DNA from: Bufo bufo
Taxonomy: Eukaryota > Chordata > Amphibia > Anura > Bufonidae
Reading direction: 5' to 3'
Length of the DNA: 64,000 bases
Assembly: GCF_905171765.1 (NCBI RefSeq)
Contig: NC_053390.1
Coordinates: 502,611,336 to 502,675,335, forward strand
The translations under genes and the position numbers were made by a program. Of the stretch, positions 1 to 10,584 are shown in pieces. Under the pieces are notes generated by a model. That model searched no databases. It was not told the origin of the DNA and saw only the letters and a list, made by a program, of their open reading frames with translations. Numbering within the stretch: position 1 is the first letter of the stretch; every line of letters begins with the position of its first letter.

Positions 1-30
1 GCATTTCATTTGGAAATCAAGGTCCCAGAG

Positions 31-177
31 CAGGCATTCTCAAACTGCGGCCCTCCAGCTGTTGTAAAACTACAACTCCCACAATGCCCTGCTGTAGGCT
101 GATACCTGTAGGCTGTTCGGGCATGCTGGGAGATGTAGTTTTGCAACAGCTGGAGGGCCGCAGTTTGAGGATGCCTG
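31..177. mobile_element. hAT-type foldback MITE
   Basis: A 147-bp near-perfect inverted repeat. The left arm starts caggcattctcaaactgc and the right arm is its complement. It is flanked by the 8-bp direct repeat tcccagag (23-30 and 178-185), the target-duplication length of hAT transposons. A diverged sister lies at 63170-63315, also with an 8-bp duplication. It has no coding capacity. Confidence 0.75.
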
Positions 178-256
178 TCCCAGAGTCTGGAGGGAGAGTG
201 CAGAGGCACACAATCCTTGAGTTTGCTTGAGTTCCACCATGAAGTTTCCACAGTTA

Positions 257-2195
257 GGCCCCTTTCACACGGGCGAGTATTCCGCGCGGGTGAAATGCGT
301 GATGTGAACGCATTGCACCCGCACTGAATCCTGACCCATTAATTTCTATGGGGCTGTGCACACGAGCGGTGATTTTCACGCATCACTTGTGCGTTGCGTG
401 AAAATCACAGCATGCTTTATATTGTGCGTTTTCCACGCAACGCAGGCCCCATAGAAGTGAATGGGGCTGCGTGAAAATCGCAAGCATCCGCAAGAAAGTG
501 CGGATGCGGTGCGATTTTCACGCACGGTTGCTAGGAGATGATCGGGATGGAGACCCGATCATTTTTATTTTCCCTTATAACGGAAAATAATAGCATTCTG
601 AATACAGAATGCATAGTACAATAGGGCTGGAGGGGTTATAAAAAATAAAAAATTTAACTCACCTTAATCCACTTGATCGCGCAGCCCGACTTCTCTTCTG
701 TCTTCCTCTTTGCTGTGTGCAGGAAAAGGACCTGTGGTGACGTCACTCCGGTCATCACATGATCCATCACCATGGTAAAAGATCATGTGACGGACCATGT
801 GATGACCGGAGTGACGTCACCACAGGTCCTTTTCCTGCACACAGCAAAGAAGAAGACAGAAGAGAAGTCGGGCTGCGCAATCAAGTGGATTAAGGTGAGT
901 TAAATTTTTTATTTTTTTAACCCCTCCAGCCCTATTGTAACATAGTAACATAGTACATAAGGCCGAAAAAAGACATTTGTCCATCCAGTTCGGCCTGTTA
1001 TCCTGCAAGTTGATCCAGAGGAAGGCAAAAAACCCTGTGAGGTAGAAGCCAATTTTCTCCACTTTAGGGGAATAAAAAATTCCTTCCCGACTCCAATCAT
1101 GCAATCAGAATAACTCCCTGGATCAACGACCCCTCTCTAGTAGCTATAGCCTGTAATATTATTAAGCTCCAGAAATACGTCCAGGCCCCTCTTGAATTCC
1201 ATTATTGTACTCACCATCACCACCTCCTCAGGCAGAGAGTTCCATAGTCTCACTGCTCTTACCGTAAAGAATCCTCTTCTATGTTTGTGTACAAACCTTC
1301 TTTCCTCCAGACGCAGAGGATGTCCCCTCGTCACAGTCACAGTCCTGGGGATAAATAGCTGATGGGAGAGATCTCTGTACTGACCCCTGATATATTTATA
1401 CATATTAATTAGATCTCCCCTCAGTCGTCTTTTTTTCTAAAGTGAATAACCCTAATTTTGATAATCTTTCAGGGTACTGTAGTTGCCCCATTCCAGTTAT
1501 TACTTTAGTTGCCCTCCTCTGGACCCTCTCCAGCTCTGCTATGTCTGCCTTGTTTACAGGAGCCCAGAACTGTACACAGTACTCCATGTGTGGTCTGACT
1601 AGCGATTTGTAAAGTGGTAGGACTATGTTCATATCACGGGAATCTATGCCCCTTCTGATGCAACCCATTATCTTGTTGGCCTTGGCAGCAGCTGCCTGAC
1701 ACTGGTTTTTGCTGCTTAGTTTGCTGTTTATTAAAATTCCTAGATCCTTTTCCATGTCAGTGTTACCGAGTGTTTTACCATTTAGTATGTATGGGTGACT
1801 TGCATTTTTCCTTCCCATGTGCATAACTTTACATTTATCAGTGTTAAACCTCATCTGCCACTTATCTGCCCAAGCCTCCAATCTATCCAGATCCCTCTGT
1901 AGTAGTATACTGTCCTCTTCAGTGTAAATTACGTTACTTTGTACTATGCATTCTGTATTCAGAATGCTATTATTTTCCCTTATAACCATGTTATAAGGGA
2001 AAATAATACAATCTACAGAATACCTAACCCAAACCTGAACTTCTGTGAAGAAGTTCGGATTTGAGTACCAAACATGCCGATTTTTCTCACGAGCGTGCAA
2101 AACGCATTACAATGTTTTGCACTCGCGCGGAAAAATCGCGCATGTTTTCGTAACGCACCCGCACCTTTTCCCGCAACGCCCGTGTGAAACCAGCC
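257..2195. mobile_element. Foldback MITE (TIR ggcccctttcacacggg), interrupted by a LINE
   Basis: The left end ggcccctttcacacgggcg and the right end ...cgcccgtgtgaaaccagcc are inverted copies. The body is a long inverted repeat whose arms (gcatccgcac, tgcgattttcacgc and the 'acctgtggtgacgtcac' region) fold back on each other. The flanks are tta on the left and ttg on the right, close to the TWA duplication of PIF/Harbinger elements. A second, uninterrupted copy is at 5515-6516 with an exact taa duplication. The Harbinger assignment is inferred from duplication length and TIR only. A LINE tail sits inside at 940-1938. Confidence 0.65.
940..1938 (-). pseudogene. CR1/L2-like non-LTR retrotransposon, 5'-truncated 3' end (RT C-terminus and 3' UTR)
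   Basis: Read on the minus strand, the first about 450 bases encode the C-terminal part of a LINE reverse transcriptase. Visible motifs are WADKWQMRFN and KCKVMHMG, then EKDLGI, PLYKSLVRPHMEYCVQFW and ERVQRRATK. After a frame change come TRGHPLRLEERR and AVRLWNSLPEEVV, the usual end of this ORF in the CR1/L2/Rex1 group. The 3' UTR ends in a short repeat built on catagtaa. The 5-bp direct repeat ttgta flanks the insert (935-939 and 1939-1943), and the intact target site is seen in the sister MITE near 6150. The endonuclease and most of the RT are missing, as in ordinary 5' truncation during target-primed reverse transcription. It is inactive; family level is uncertain between CR1 and L2. Confidence 0.85.
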
Positions 2196-2255
2196 TTGGC
2201 ATGCCTCCCCAAACCATCACTAAGGCTGGTGTTGGTCCACTGTTATATCAAGTCC

Positions 2256-2450
2256 AAAGTCAGTACAGTTATCTACCAGAAGATTTGGGACCACTTCATG
2301 CTTCCCTCTGCTGACAAACTTTATAGAAATGCCAATTTCATTTTCCAGCAGGACTTGGCACCTGGCCACACTGTCAAAATTTACCAATACCTGTTTAAAT
2401 AACCACTGTGCTTGATTAGCCAGCAAACTCGCCAGACTGAAACACCACAA
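2256..2450 (+). pseudogene. Tc1/mariner transposase fragment (catalytic core remnant)
   Basis: The plus strand reads a decayed stretch with the second catalytic-aspartate block FIFQQDLAPGHT, then the remains of the '[12 protein letters not shown]' block near 2415-2445, where a stop codon and several substitutions have destroyed it. This is the D...(34)E part of a Tc1-family transposase with no DNA-binding domain left. It abuts the right end of the preceding foldback MITE and runs into another foldback repeat. Function is lost. I assign it to the Tc1/mariner superfamily by motif only. Confidence 0.7.
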
Positions 2451-2452
2451 AC

Positions 2453-2716
2453 CTCTGGATAGGTCATCAGTATCAGATCGACGGGGTCTGACACCCAGCA
2501 CCTCCACCGATAAGCTGAATGAGTAGACAGTGCACACAGTGTGTATGTGCCATCTCCCATGTCTCTTCTTGTTCTGCTGCTGCTATGTCTATGGCATACA
2601 GACGGCAAGTGCACACTGCGCTGATCTCGGGGGTGTCAGACCCCTGACAATCTGATATTGATGACCTATCCTAAGGATAGGTCATCAATATAGGAGAGCA
2701 CGGAGAACCCCTTTAA
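2453..2716. repeat. Foldback repeat with ggataggtcatca arms
   Basis: The left arm (ggataggtcatcagtatcag, then ggggtctgacaccc) is mirrored by gggtgtcagacccctgac and tgatattgatgacctatcc. A small perfect hairpin, tgatgacctatcc/ggataggtcatca, lies at about 2656-2687. The following 2717-3100 shows no gene, only low-grade repeat-like sequence and a CA run. Confidence 0.6.
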
Positions 2717-2949
2717 AAGGAGGCTACCAGCTTTATGTTCTTTCCAGGGCCTCTATGCTCTGTCCTCAATACCTGATTGCGGGGGGCCTGACTCCCAACA
2801 TCCCACTGATCAGCTGTTCAGAGGAGAGTTGTGTCCTCTTCACAATGTACCAAGCACAGCGCCGGACATTGCATAGTGGCTTTGTTTGGTATTGCAGCCC
2901 AACTCTATTCACTGACAGCAAACAGACCTTGATAAAGACGACTCAGGCA

Positions 2950-2968
2950 TCACACACACACACACACA
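2950..2968. repeat. (CA)n microsatellite
   Basis: About nine uninterrupted CA units. Confidence 0.9.
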
Positions 2969-3108
2969 GCCATGATTTTTCTGCATTTTTGCATAGAGCA
3001 AGTCATTGCTATGGGGCCATGCACACGTGTATTTTTTGCAGATTCATGTGGCTGCAAATTACAGAACACGTCCTATTCTCATGTGTATTACACAAGGTGG
3101 TGAGCAGT

Positions 3109-3453
3109 AGGGCTGACAACACACCTGAGCGTTTTACAGTGCGTTCCTACCTGCTGTAAAACGCTCAACAGGCGAAAACCCATGTTTCCCTATAGGGCAT
3201 GGTTCTCACCTGCGCGTTTTTTACGGCGCGTACGAACGCGCTGAAAAACGCCCTACGCCCAAAGAAGTACAGGAGCTTCTTTGGGCGTATTGTCGCGTGT
3301 TCACGCCCATAGACTTCATTGGACGCCTCTGTGGTTAATCGCAAGAACGCGCGTTTCCCATTTCCAAAAACGCTCTGTAATACGCCCCGAAAACGTCCGA
3401 CAAAAACGTGTGTAAAACGCGAATATCAAATACGCTCAAGTGTGAACCAGGCA
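3109..3453. repeat. Foldback MITE with acctgagcgttttac ends
   Basis: It opens with cacacctgagcgttttaca and closes with tacgctcaagtgtgaacc. The interior repeats the motif acgcgctgtaaaacgc, or diverged forms of it, in both orientations around about 3270. No ORF makes sense here. The following 3454-3570 holds nothing recognisable. Confidence 0.55.
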
Positions 3454-3607
3454 ATCCATGTAATGTATGTCTATTGTGTCATATGATGGTGTGACTCCAA
3501 CGTGACAGTCACCAAAAACAGACATATTGATTTTTGTGTCACAAGCCGCAAAGGACAGTCACTTCAATATACAGGTTAAACTCGAAAAATTAGAATATCG
3601 TCAGCTG

Positions 3608-4170
3608 GATTTTAGTAACAGAGCTTTTGACATCACATCAGTCTCCTCGATTTCTTTTAAAATATACCAGTATTAATTACTGCCATCTGTCTTGTCATTT
3701 TGTAAAAAAAAAAAATATATATATATTTTTTTTATATGCTAATTACCTCTGTAATGTGCCCACGGGGCAGTCCCTCTGGCCGTTGGTGCCCAGCCGCGTC
3801 CATTCTCTAGGAGCCCAGCATCATCCCACAGCTGATTATTCACTCCTCATCCGATGGTGCTAGCTGCAGCCTCAGCGAACGAAGCGCACATGCCAGTGGA
3901 TCCAGGGCGCATGCGCGAGATTACAGCGCACCATTGGCGATTAGAGGAGTGAATAATTAGCAGTGGGGTGGTGCTGGGCTTCTAGAGAATGGGCGCGGCT
4001 GGGCACCAACAGTCAGAGGGACAGCCCCATGGGCACATTACTGAGGCAATTAGCATATTAATAAAAGCGATTTTTTTACAAAATGACAAGACAGATGGCA
4101 GTAATACTGGTATATTTTAAAACAAATCAAGGAGACTGATGTGGTGATGTCAAAAGCTCTGTTATCCCTT
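3608..4170. repeat. Long foldback repeat with aacagagcttttgacatc arms
   Basis: The left arm (taacagagcttttgacatcac, then ctgccatctgtcttgtcatt) is mirrored by aatgacaagacagatggcag and gatgtcaaaagctctgtta, with arms of about 230 bp around a GC-rich loop at about 3880. The loop region includes the inverted pair gtgcccagccgcg/cgcggctgggcac. No coding sequence. Confidence 0.75.
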
Positions 4171-6897
4171 TAACCCCTTAACGCAAAACACCATGCATGT
4201 ACGGCGGGGGATGCGCACCCGATCACTGCAGGGGTTCGGCAGTCCCTGGTAGCCAGGCCCCTGCTGTAAACAGCGATGCCGGCGGATTAACTCCTTCTAT
4301 GCCGCGGTCCGCGCTGACTGCGACATTAGAAGTGGTTTGCGTCAGGTGAAGCAGCGCATCGAGTCCCCGCGCTGCTGTGGCGGGGACCCGATGCCATGCA
4401 GAGGCTGCCCAATGCCCTGCACAGCATCGGGACCTACCTTCTACGGGTGCCGAGGAGATCCAGCCTCAGGCTGTGTCAACCTTCTCTATAAAAATATCAC
4501 ATGATTTAAACCCTCCAGGTGAACACCGTAAAAAAATAAAAAGTGTAAAAAAGCCATTTTGTCACCTTACATCACAAAAAGTGTAATAGCAAGCGATCAA
4601 AAAGTCATATGACCCCAGAATTGTACCAAATAGTCATCTCATCCCGCAAAAATGATACCCTACCTAAGAGAATCACCCAAAAAAAATAAAAAATATGGCT
4701 TTCAGAATCTGAAGACACTAAAAAAATCCTTTTTTTCAAAAATGCTTTATGTAAAACTGAAACAAACAACCAAAAAAAGTATACATATTTGGTATTGTCG
4801 AGTCCGTAACAACCTTCTCTATAAAAATACCACATGATCTAACCTGTCAGATGAACGTTGTAAATAACAAAAAATTAAAACAGTGGCAAAACAGCCATTT
4901 TTTTTTCGTTACCTTGCCTTACAAAGTGTAATCTAGAGCAAGCAAAAATCATCTGTATCCTAAAATAGTACCAACAAAACTGCCACCTTATTCCGTAGTT
5001 TCCAAAATGGGGTCACTTTTTTGGGAGTTTCTACTCTAGGGGTGCATCAGGGGGGCTTCAAATGGGACATGGCAAGTTGAAATTATCCTAGTGAAATCTG
5101 CCCTCCAAAAACCATATGGCGTGCCTTTCATTCTGCGCCCTGCCTTGTGGCCATACAGCAGTTTTTGACCGCATATGGGGTGTTTCTGTAAACTACAGAA
5201 TCATGGCCATAAATATTCAGTTTTGTTTGCCTGTTAACCCTTGCTTTGTTAGCGGAAAAAAATAATTAAAATGGAAAATCTGCCAAAAAAGTGAAATTGT
5301 ATCTCCATTTCCCATTAATTCTTGTGGAACACCTAAAGGGTTAACAACGTTTGTAAAATCAGTTTTGAATACCGTAAGGGGTGTAGTTTCTAAAATGGGG
5401 ACCTTTTTGGGTGGTTTCTATTATGTAAGCCTCACAAAGTGACTTCAGACCTCAACTGGTCCTGAAAAAGTGCGTTTTTCAGAAAAATTTCAAGATTTGC
5501 TTCTAAAACTCTAAGGCCTCTTTCACACGGGCGTTGCGGGAAAATGTGCGGGTGCGTTGCGGGAAAATGTGCGGGTGCGTTGCGGGAACACCCGCGATTT
5601 TTCCGCGCGAGTGCAAAACATTGTAATGCGCATTGCACTCGCGTGAGAAAAATCACGGTGTTTGGTGTTGTGTAGATGTTATTATTTTCCCTTATAACAT
5701 GGTTATAAAGGGAAAATAATAGCATTCTGAATACAGAATGCTTAGTAGGTGATCAATTGAGGGTTAAAAAAAAATAAAAAAAATTAACTCACCTTCTCCT
5801 CTTGTTCGCGTAGTTCCCGGTCTCTTCTTTACTTCTTTAATGATGAGTTGTGGGCTAAAGGACCTTTGGTGACATCAGATCACATGCTCCAATCACATGG
5901 TCTATCACCGTGGTGATGCTCCAATCACATGGTCTATCACCACGGTGATCGACCATGTGATTGGAGCATGTGATCTGATGTCACCAAAGGTCCTTTAGCC
6001 CACAGATTGGAGCATGTGATCTGATGTCACCATAGGTCCTTTAGCCCACAGCTCATCATTAAAGAAGTAAAGAAGAGACCGGGAACTACGCGATCAAGAG
6101 GAGAAGGTGAGTTAATTTTTTTATTATTATTTTTAACCCCTCCAGCGCTATTGTACTATGCATTCTGTATTCAGAACGCTATTATTTTCCCTTATAACCA
6201 TGTTATAAGGGAAAATAATACAGTGAATAGACTGTCACCTAGCATTCATGTGTGAAAATCGCACCGCATCCGCACTTGCTTGCGGATGCTTGCGATTTTC
6301 ACGCAACCCCATTCACTTCTATGGGGCCTGCGTTGCGTGAAAAACGCAGACTATAGAGCATGCTGCGATTTTCACGCAACGCACAAGTGATGCGTGAAAA
6401 TCACCGCTCATGTGAACAGCCCTATAGAAATGAATGGGTCGGTATTCAGTGCGGGTGCAATGCTTTCACCTCACGCATCGCATCCGCGCGGAATACTCGC
6501 CCGTGTGAAAGGGGCCTAAGCCTTCTAACGTTCCCAAAAAATAAAAAGGCATTCCCAAAATGATCCAAACATGAAGTAGACATATGGGAGATGTAAAGTA
6601 ATAATTTTAGGAGGTATCACTATCTGTTTTAAAAGCAGAGAAATAGAAATTTGGAAAGTTGCGAATTTTTCCAAATTTTTGGTAAATTTGGTATTTTTTT
6701 ATAAATAAAAATGAAATATTTTGACTCAAATTTACCACTGTGATTAAGTACAATATGTGACGAGAAAACAGTCTCAGCATGGCCTGGATAAGTCAAAGCG
6801 TTTTAAAGTTATTACCACATAAAGTGACACTGGTCAGATTTGCAAAAAATCAGTCTGGTCCTTAAGGTGAAAAATGGTAAGGTCCTTAAGAGGTTAA
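4171..6897. repeat. AT-rich interspersed repeat (taacccctta ... ttaagaggttaa), host of a MITE
   Basis: It begins taaccccttaacgc and ends ggtccttaagaggttaa, giving approximate inverted ends. The interior is AT-rich without a plausible ORF. A related end, ggtcattaagggggttta, closes the composite repeat at 23010-26090. At 5515-6516 it is interrupted by a foldback MITE with an exact taa duplication. It is probably a non-autonomous DNA transposon; class not determined. Confidence 0.45.
5515..6516. mobile_element. Foldback MITE (TIR ggcctctttcacacggg), TAA duplication
   Basis: The ends ggcctctttcacacgggcg and cgcccgtgtgaaaggggcc are inverted. The 3-bp duplication taa is exact (5512-5514 and 6517-6519). 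The arms pair through gggaaaataata, gagttaattttttt and tgacatcagatcacatgctcc around a centre near 5940, where the segment tgctccaatcacatggtc is present twice. This is the intact counterpart of the 257-2195 copy and shows what that copy looked like before LINE insertion. Confidence 0.75.
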
Positions 6898-7309
6898 AAG
6901 GTGAAACTAATATATGAGATAGACTGATTACAGGCAAAGAGAGATATTTCAAGCCTTTATTTGTTATAATTTGGATGATTATGGCTTACAGCTTATGAAA
7001 CCCCAAAGTCACAATCTCAGGTCCCCTTTGCTCAGGGGGTATGGAATAATTGGCTGACTAGAGTGTCACACTTTGAGCCTAGAATATTGAACCTTTTCAC
7101 AAAACTCCAATTTTAGGTTGCATTACTGAAATAAATGAACTTTTGCCCAATATTCTAATTCTGTAAGTTACCTGCGACTTGGTTATGTCTTCACAGCAGT
7201 AAGATAAAGGCCAGCTAGCTGCAGACAAGTCACACATGGTTTGTGTCACCCAGCATGTGTAGCCCCAGCCTAACTGCTAGAAGGTCCCAGAGAGTTTCAC
7301 TTCTAGAGC

Positions 7310-7620
7310 GACTGAGCCTTATATAAAAGCAGAACCTCCTGACACAAGCTCCGCGAGTCAGTCAGGACCGGGCAGAGATCAGCTCCGCACCTCAGCTTCC
7401 GGTACAGGGGCAGTAGAGATCGCACAGACCGCACTGACAGCTTAGCTTACCTGCTGCGAGAAGGACGCGGCGAGACGTCGCTCTACACTGCAGGCTGCAG
7501 CTCAATGTTCATGCTAAACACGTGACCCCCGGCCAGTCAGCAGCCCGGAAGTGAACGTAAACGCACCGGAAGTCATTTGCTCCGACCATCTTTACTAAGG
7601 GTACGAGAGTGATAGGAGGA
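7310..7620. promoter_or_regulatory. Candidate host promoter: TATA-like box, ETS sites, E-box, CpG-rich
   Basis: On the plus strand ttatataaaagc at 7319-7330 is a good TATA box with CG-rich sequence beginning about 30 bp downstream. At 7340-7600 CpG dinucleotides are frequent, unlike the flanking AT-rich repeats. Two ccggaagt ETS-type motifs lie near 7546 and 7568, and an E-box cacgtg near 7520. On the minus strand a perfect splice-donor context (cag, then gtaagc) lies at 7445-7453. No repeat arms are evident. The combination is what a vertebrate CpG-island promoter would show, possibly bidirectional. No coding exon is visible, so the gene is unknown. Confidence 0.4.
7451..7590 (-). other. Candidate untranslated first exon with consensus splice donor
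   Basis: On the minus strand the segment downstream of the ETS sites ends ...tcgcagcag followed by gtaagc, a near-ideal 5' splice site (GT at 7449-7450). The only ATG inside opens a nine-codon reading frame that stops before the donor, so if real this would be a 5' UTR exon with a short upstream ORF. The upstream boundary is a guess placed at the ETS cluster. No transcript evidence is available from sequence alone. Confidence 0.3.
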
Positions 7621-7833
7621 ATTATTCAGAGTTTATTCTGTTTTTACGGTTTCTAATAGCCGCTGTCTCCCCTCCTCGGGTGTGGGGTGCTGAAACCTCT
7701 GGGGAATGGTCTGTGTGCAGTCTTCCTGCAGTGCTGGGTGCCTTCTCCTCCATTAGATGGCAGTGTGTACTTCTGCCTCTTACACAGTGCACTGTATTAG
7801 GCACAGAATTCATGTGGACTGCAGTGCTCTCCA

Positions 7834-8449
7834 GTAGGGATGAGCAAACTTGTGTTTCAAGTTTGCTGTACAAGGTTTGGGTTAGAGCTCATGCACACGA
7901 CCGTTGTAGTTTTGCGGTCTGTTTTTAACGGATCCGTTGTTCGGTATCTGAGGTTTTTCTGTTTTGTGGCCGCATACGTTCCGTTATGCCACAAAACATA
8001 TCCGTATGGTTTCCGTATGCAATCTGTTTTTTTGTGGATCGCAAACGGAAATAGAAAGTTTATCATTACTGTAATGTTTGCAAACAGTAAACACATGGGC
8101 AAAGTGGGCATGAATCCACAAAATACGGATGCGTTCCGTATGCATTCCGTATTTTTTGCGGACCCATTGACTTGAATGGAGCCACGGACCGTGATTTGCG
8201 GACAATAATAGGAAATGCCCTACTTCTGTTGTTTTTGCGGAGCCATTGAAGTGAATGGTTCCGCAAAACAAACGGAATGGACACGGAAAGAAAATACGTT
8301 CGTGTGCATGAGCCCTTATCTAAGAATTCCGTTATGGATTCCACTACCAAGGACCATAAGTTATGATGGATCCATAACGGTACTCTTAGATAACCTGAAC
8401 CCAAACCTTGTACACAGAACTTGAAAACATAAGTTCGCTCAACCCTACT
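7834..8449. repeat. Outer foldback repeat (gtagggatgagcaaact ends) hosting an inner MITE
   Basis: The left end gtagggatgagcaaactt, then gtacaaggtttggg, is inverted at the right end as cccaaaccttgtac, then aagttcgctcaaccctac. The central part is displaced by the inner element at 7885-8315. Flanking 7621-7833 shows no repeat arms and no convincing exon. Confidence 0.65.
7885..8315. mobile_element. Foldback MITE (TIR g[ag]gctcatgcacacg), TTA duplication
   Basis: The ends gagctcatgcacacgac and cgtgtgcatgagccc are inverted, with the exact 3-bp duplication tta at 7882-7884 and 8316-8318. The body carries repeated motifs around acggatcc and ttccgta. The same family recurs at 52929-53210, also with tta on both sides. 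It is inserted inside the outer repeat at 7834-8449. Confidence 0.75.
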
Positions 8450-8514
8450 TCTAAGGCCTCTTTCACACGAACCATAATACGGATTGTGTCAGGATAGATT
8501 CAGTTAGGGGTGGG

Positions 8515-9360
8515 CGATATGCAATACAAACAATATAAATTTGGCCGATAGAGATGTTGTTTATATGGCCATATCACGGTAGAACATGGCATGCGCCGCT
8601 CTTGGCACGCACCATGTTCTACTGAGTCGGCATAGTGGAGAAGGAGGAAGTCCCTCCCTCCCCACTGTGTGCGGCTGCCGCTGACAACCAATGAGAACGG
8701 AGGAGGAGGGGAGGGACTGTGGCCACTCCGCCAACAATGAGAACAGAGGAGGAGTGACTGTGGCCACTGCGCCACCAATGAGAACAGAGAGGAGGGGAGG
8801 GACTGTGGCCACTGCTCCACCAATGAATATAGTTAATATGCCTGAATACAAACGTAGCCTGCATGTGTTGGCCATATCCCATACCTGGCCTCTATTACTG
8901 CGCTCCGTGATCCACCGCAATTAACCCCTCAGGTCCTGAGCGGTTAATTGCGGCGGATCACGGCGTGCAGTAATAGAGGCCAGGTATGGAATATGGCTGG
9001 CACATGCAGGCTATGTTTGTATTCGGGCATATTAACTATATTCATTGGTGGCACAGTGGCCACAGCCCCACCCTTCTACTCCCCCTCTTCTGAGTATTAT
9101 ATTAATTGCGGGCCCCCCCTCCACACGATTAAATCATTGGTGGCAGTGGCCCCAGGGTGGCAGCTTTTGATCGGAGCCCCAGCAGTGTAATTGTGGGGCT
9201 CCGATCGGTTACCATGGCAGCCAGGATGCTACTCAAGCCCTGGCTGCCATGGTAAGCTCCCTGCTGCTGTGTGTACTATACACAGGGCAGCAGGGAGAGT
9301 GTGAAGTCCTATTCACCCTAATAGAGCTCTATCAGGGTGAATAGGACAAGGGTTCTAACC
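8515..9360. repeat. Palindromic repeat (ggggtgggcgatatgc) with embedded minisatellite
   Basis: A strong palindrome is centred near 8935: ggcctctattactgc and gatccaccgcaattaac are mirrored by gttaattgcggcggatc and gcagtaatagaggcc. The arms extend to gaatatagttaatatgcc at 8825 and its mirror near 9030. The left flank carries the minisatellite at 8688-8822. A second small palindrome around ccatggcagccagg lies at about 9200-9260. No ORF is credible. Confidence 0.65.
8688..8822. repeat. Minisatellite, about 60-bp unit, ~2.5 copies
   Basis: Units contain accaatgagaacagagg, then gggactgtggccactg, and repeat with small length changes. A diverged relative of the 'gccaccaatga' motif also appears in the 14991-15171 array and near 36010. 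Confidence 0.6.
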
Positions 9361-9839
9361 CCTAAGGAGGCTAATAGTTATTAACCGCCTCCGGACCGCC
9401 TAACGCAGGATTGCGTTCCGGAGGCGGCAGCCCTGCGCAGAGTCACGCATATATGCGTCATCTCGCGAGACGCGAGATTTCCTGTGAACGCGCGCACACA
9501 GGCGCGTGCGTTCACAGGATCGGAAGGTAAGCGAGTGGATCTCCAGCCTGCCAGCAGCGATCGTTTGCTGGCAGGCTGGAGATGCGATTTTTTTTTAACC
9601 CCTAACAGGTATATTAGACGCTGTTTTGATAACAGCGTCTAATATACCTGCTACCTGGTCCTCTGGTGGTCCCTTTTGTTTGGATCGACCACCAGAGGAC
9701 ACAGGCAGCTCAGTAATATGTAGCACCAAACACCACTACACTACACCCCCCCCTGTCACTTATTAACCCCTGATCACCCCCATATAGACTCCCTGATCAC
9801 CCCCCTGTCATTGATCACTCCCCTGTCATTGATCACCCC

Positions 9840-10575
9840 CTTGTAAGGCTCCATTCAGACGTCCGTATGATTTTTGCGGATCCACGGATACATGGATCGG
9901 ATCCGCAAAACACATACAGACGTCTGAATGGAGCCTTACAGGGGGGTGATCACCCCATATAGACTCCCTGATCACCCCCCTGTCATTGATCACCCCCCTG
10001 TAAGGCTCCATTCAGACGTCCGTATGTTTTTTACGGATCCACGGATACATGGATCGGATCCGCAAAACACATACGGACATCTGAATGGAGCCTTATAGGG
10101 GGGTGATCAATGACAGGGGGGTGATCACCCCATATAGACTCCCTGATCACCCCCCTGTCATTGATCACCCCCCTGTCATTGATCACCCCCCTGTAAGGCT
10201 CCATTCAGATGTCCGTATGTTTTTTACGGATCCACGGATACATGGATCGGATCCGCAAAACACATATGGACATCTGAATGTAGCCTTATAGGGGGGTGAT
10301 CAATGACAAGGGGGTGATCACCCCATATAGACTCCCTGATCACCCCCCTGTCATTGATCACCCCCCTGTAAGGCTCCATTCAGATGTCCGTATGTTTTTT
10401 ACGGATCCACGGATACATGGATCGGAACCGCAAAACACATACGGACATCTGAATGGAGCCTTATAAGGGGGTGATCAATGACAGGGGGGTGATCACCCCA
10501 TATAGACTCCCTGATCACTCCCCTGTCATTGATCACCCCCCTGTCATTGATCACCCCCCTGTAAGGCTCCATTCA
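9840..10575. repeat. Array of small hairpins (taaggctccattcagac units), left
   Basis: Tandem units of about 180-190 bp, each a foldback: aggctccattcagacgtcc, a loop around ggatccacggatacatgg, then the mirror ggacgtctgaatggagcc. Units are joined by gatcacccccctgtcattg linkers. The linkers are partly inverted too (ggggggtgatcacccc). About four units are visible. Confidence 0.75.
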
Positions 10576-10584
10576 GACATTTTT

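Larger units (their letters stand above)
3571..7158. mobile_element. Mariner-like element remnant split by nested insertions
   Basis: The left piece (about 3571-3600) contains actcgaaaaattagaatatc. The right piece (about 6898-7158) contains aaggtgaaactaatatatgag and ends with tgaaataaatgaacttttgc and caatattctaatt, the inverted form of the left end. I read these as the two ends of one DNA transposon whose middle is replaced by the inserts at 3608-6897. No transposase remains. The assignment rests on the inverted ends only. Confidence 0.4.

Noticed and set aside
6..251. 81-residue frame at the window start
   Set aside because: Spans the hAT MITE palindrome; the reading frame follows its arms.
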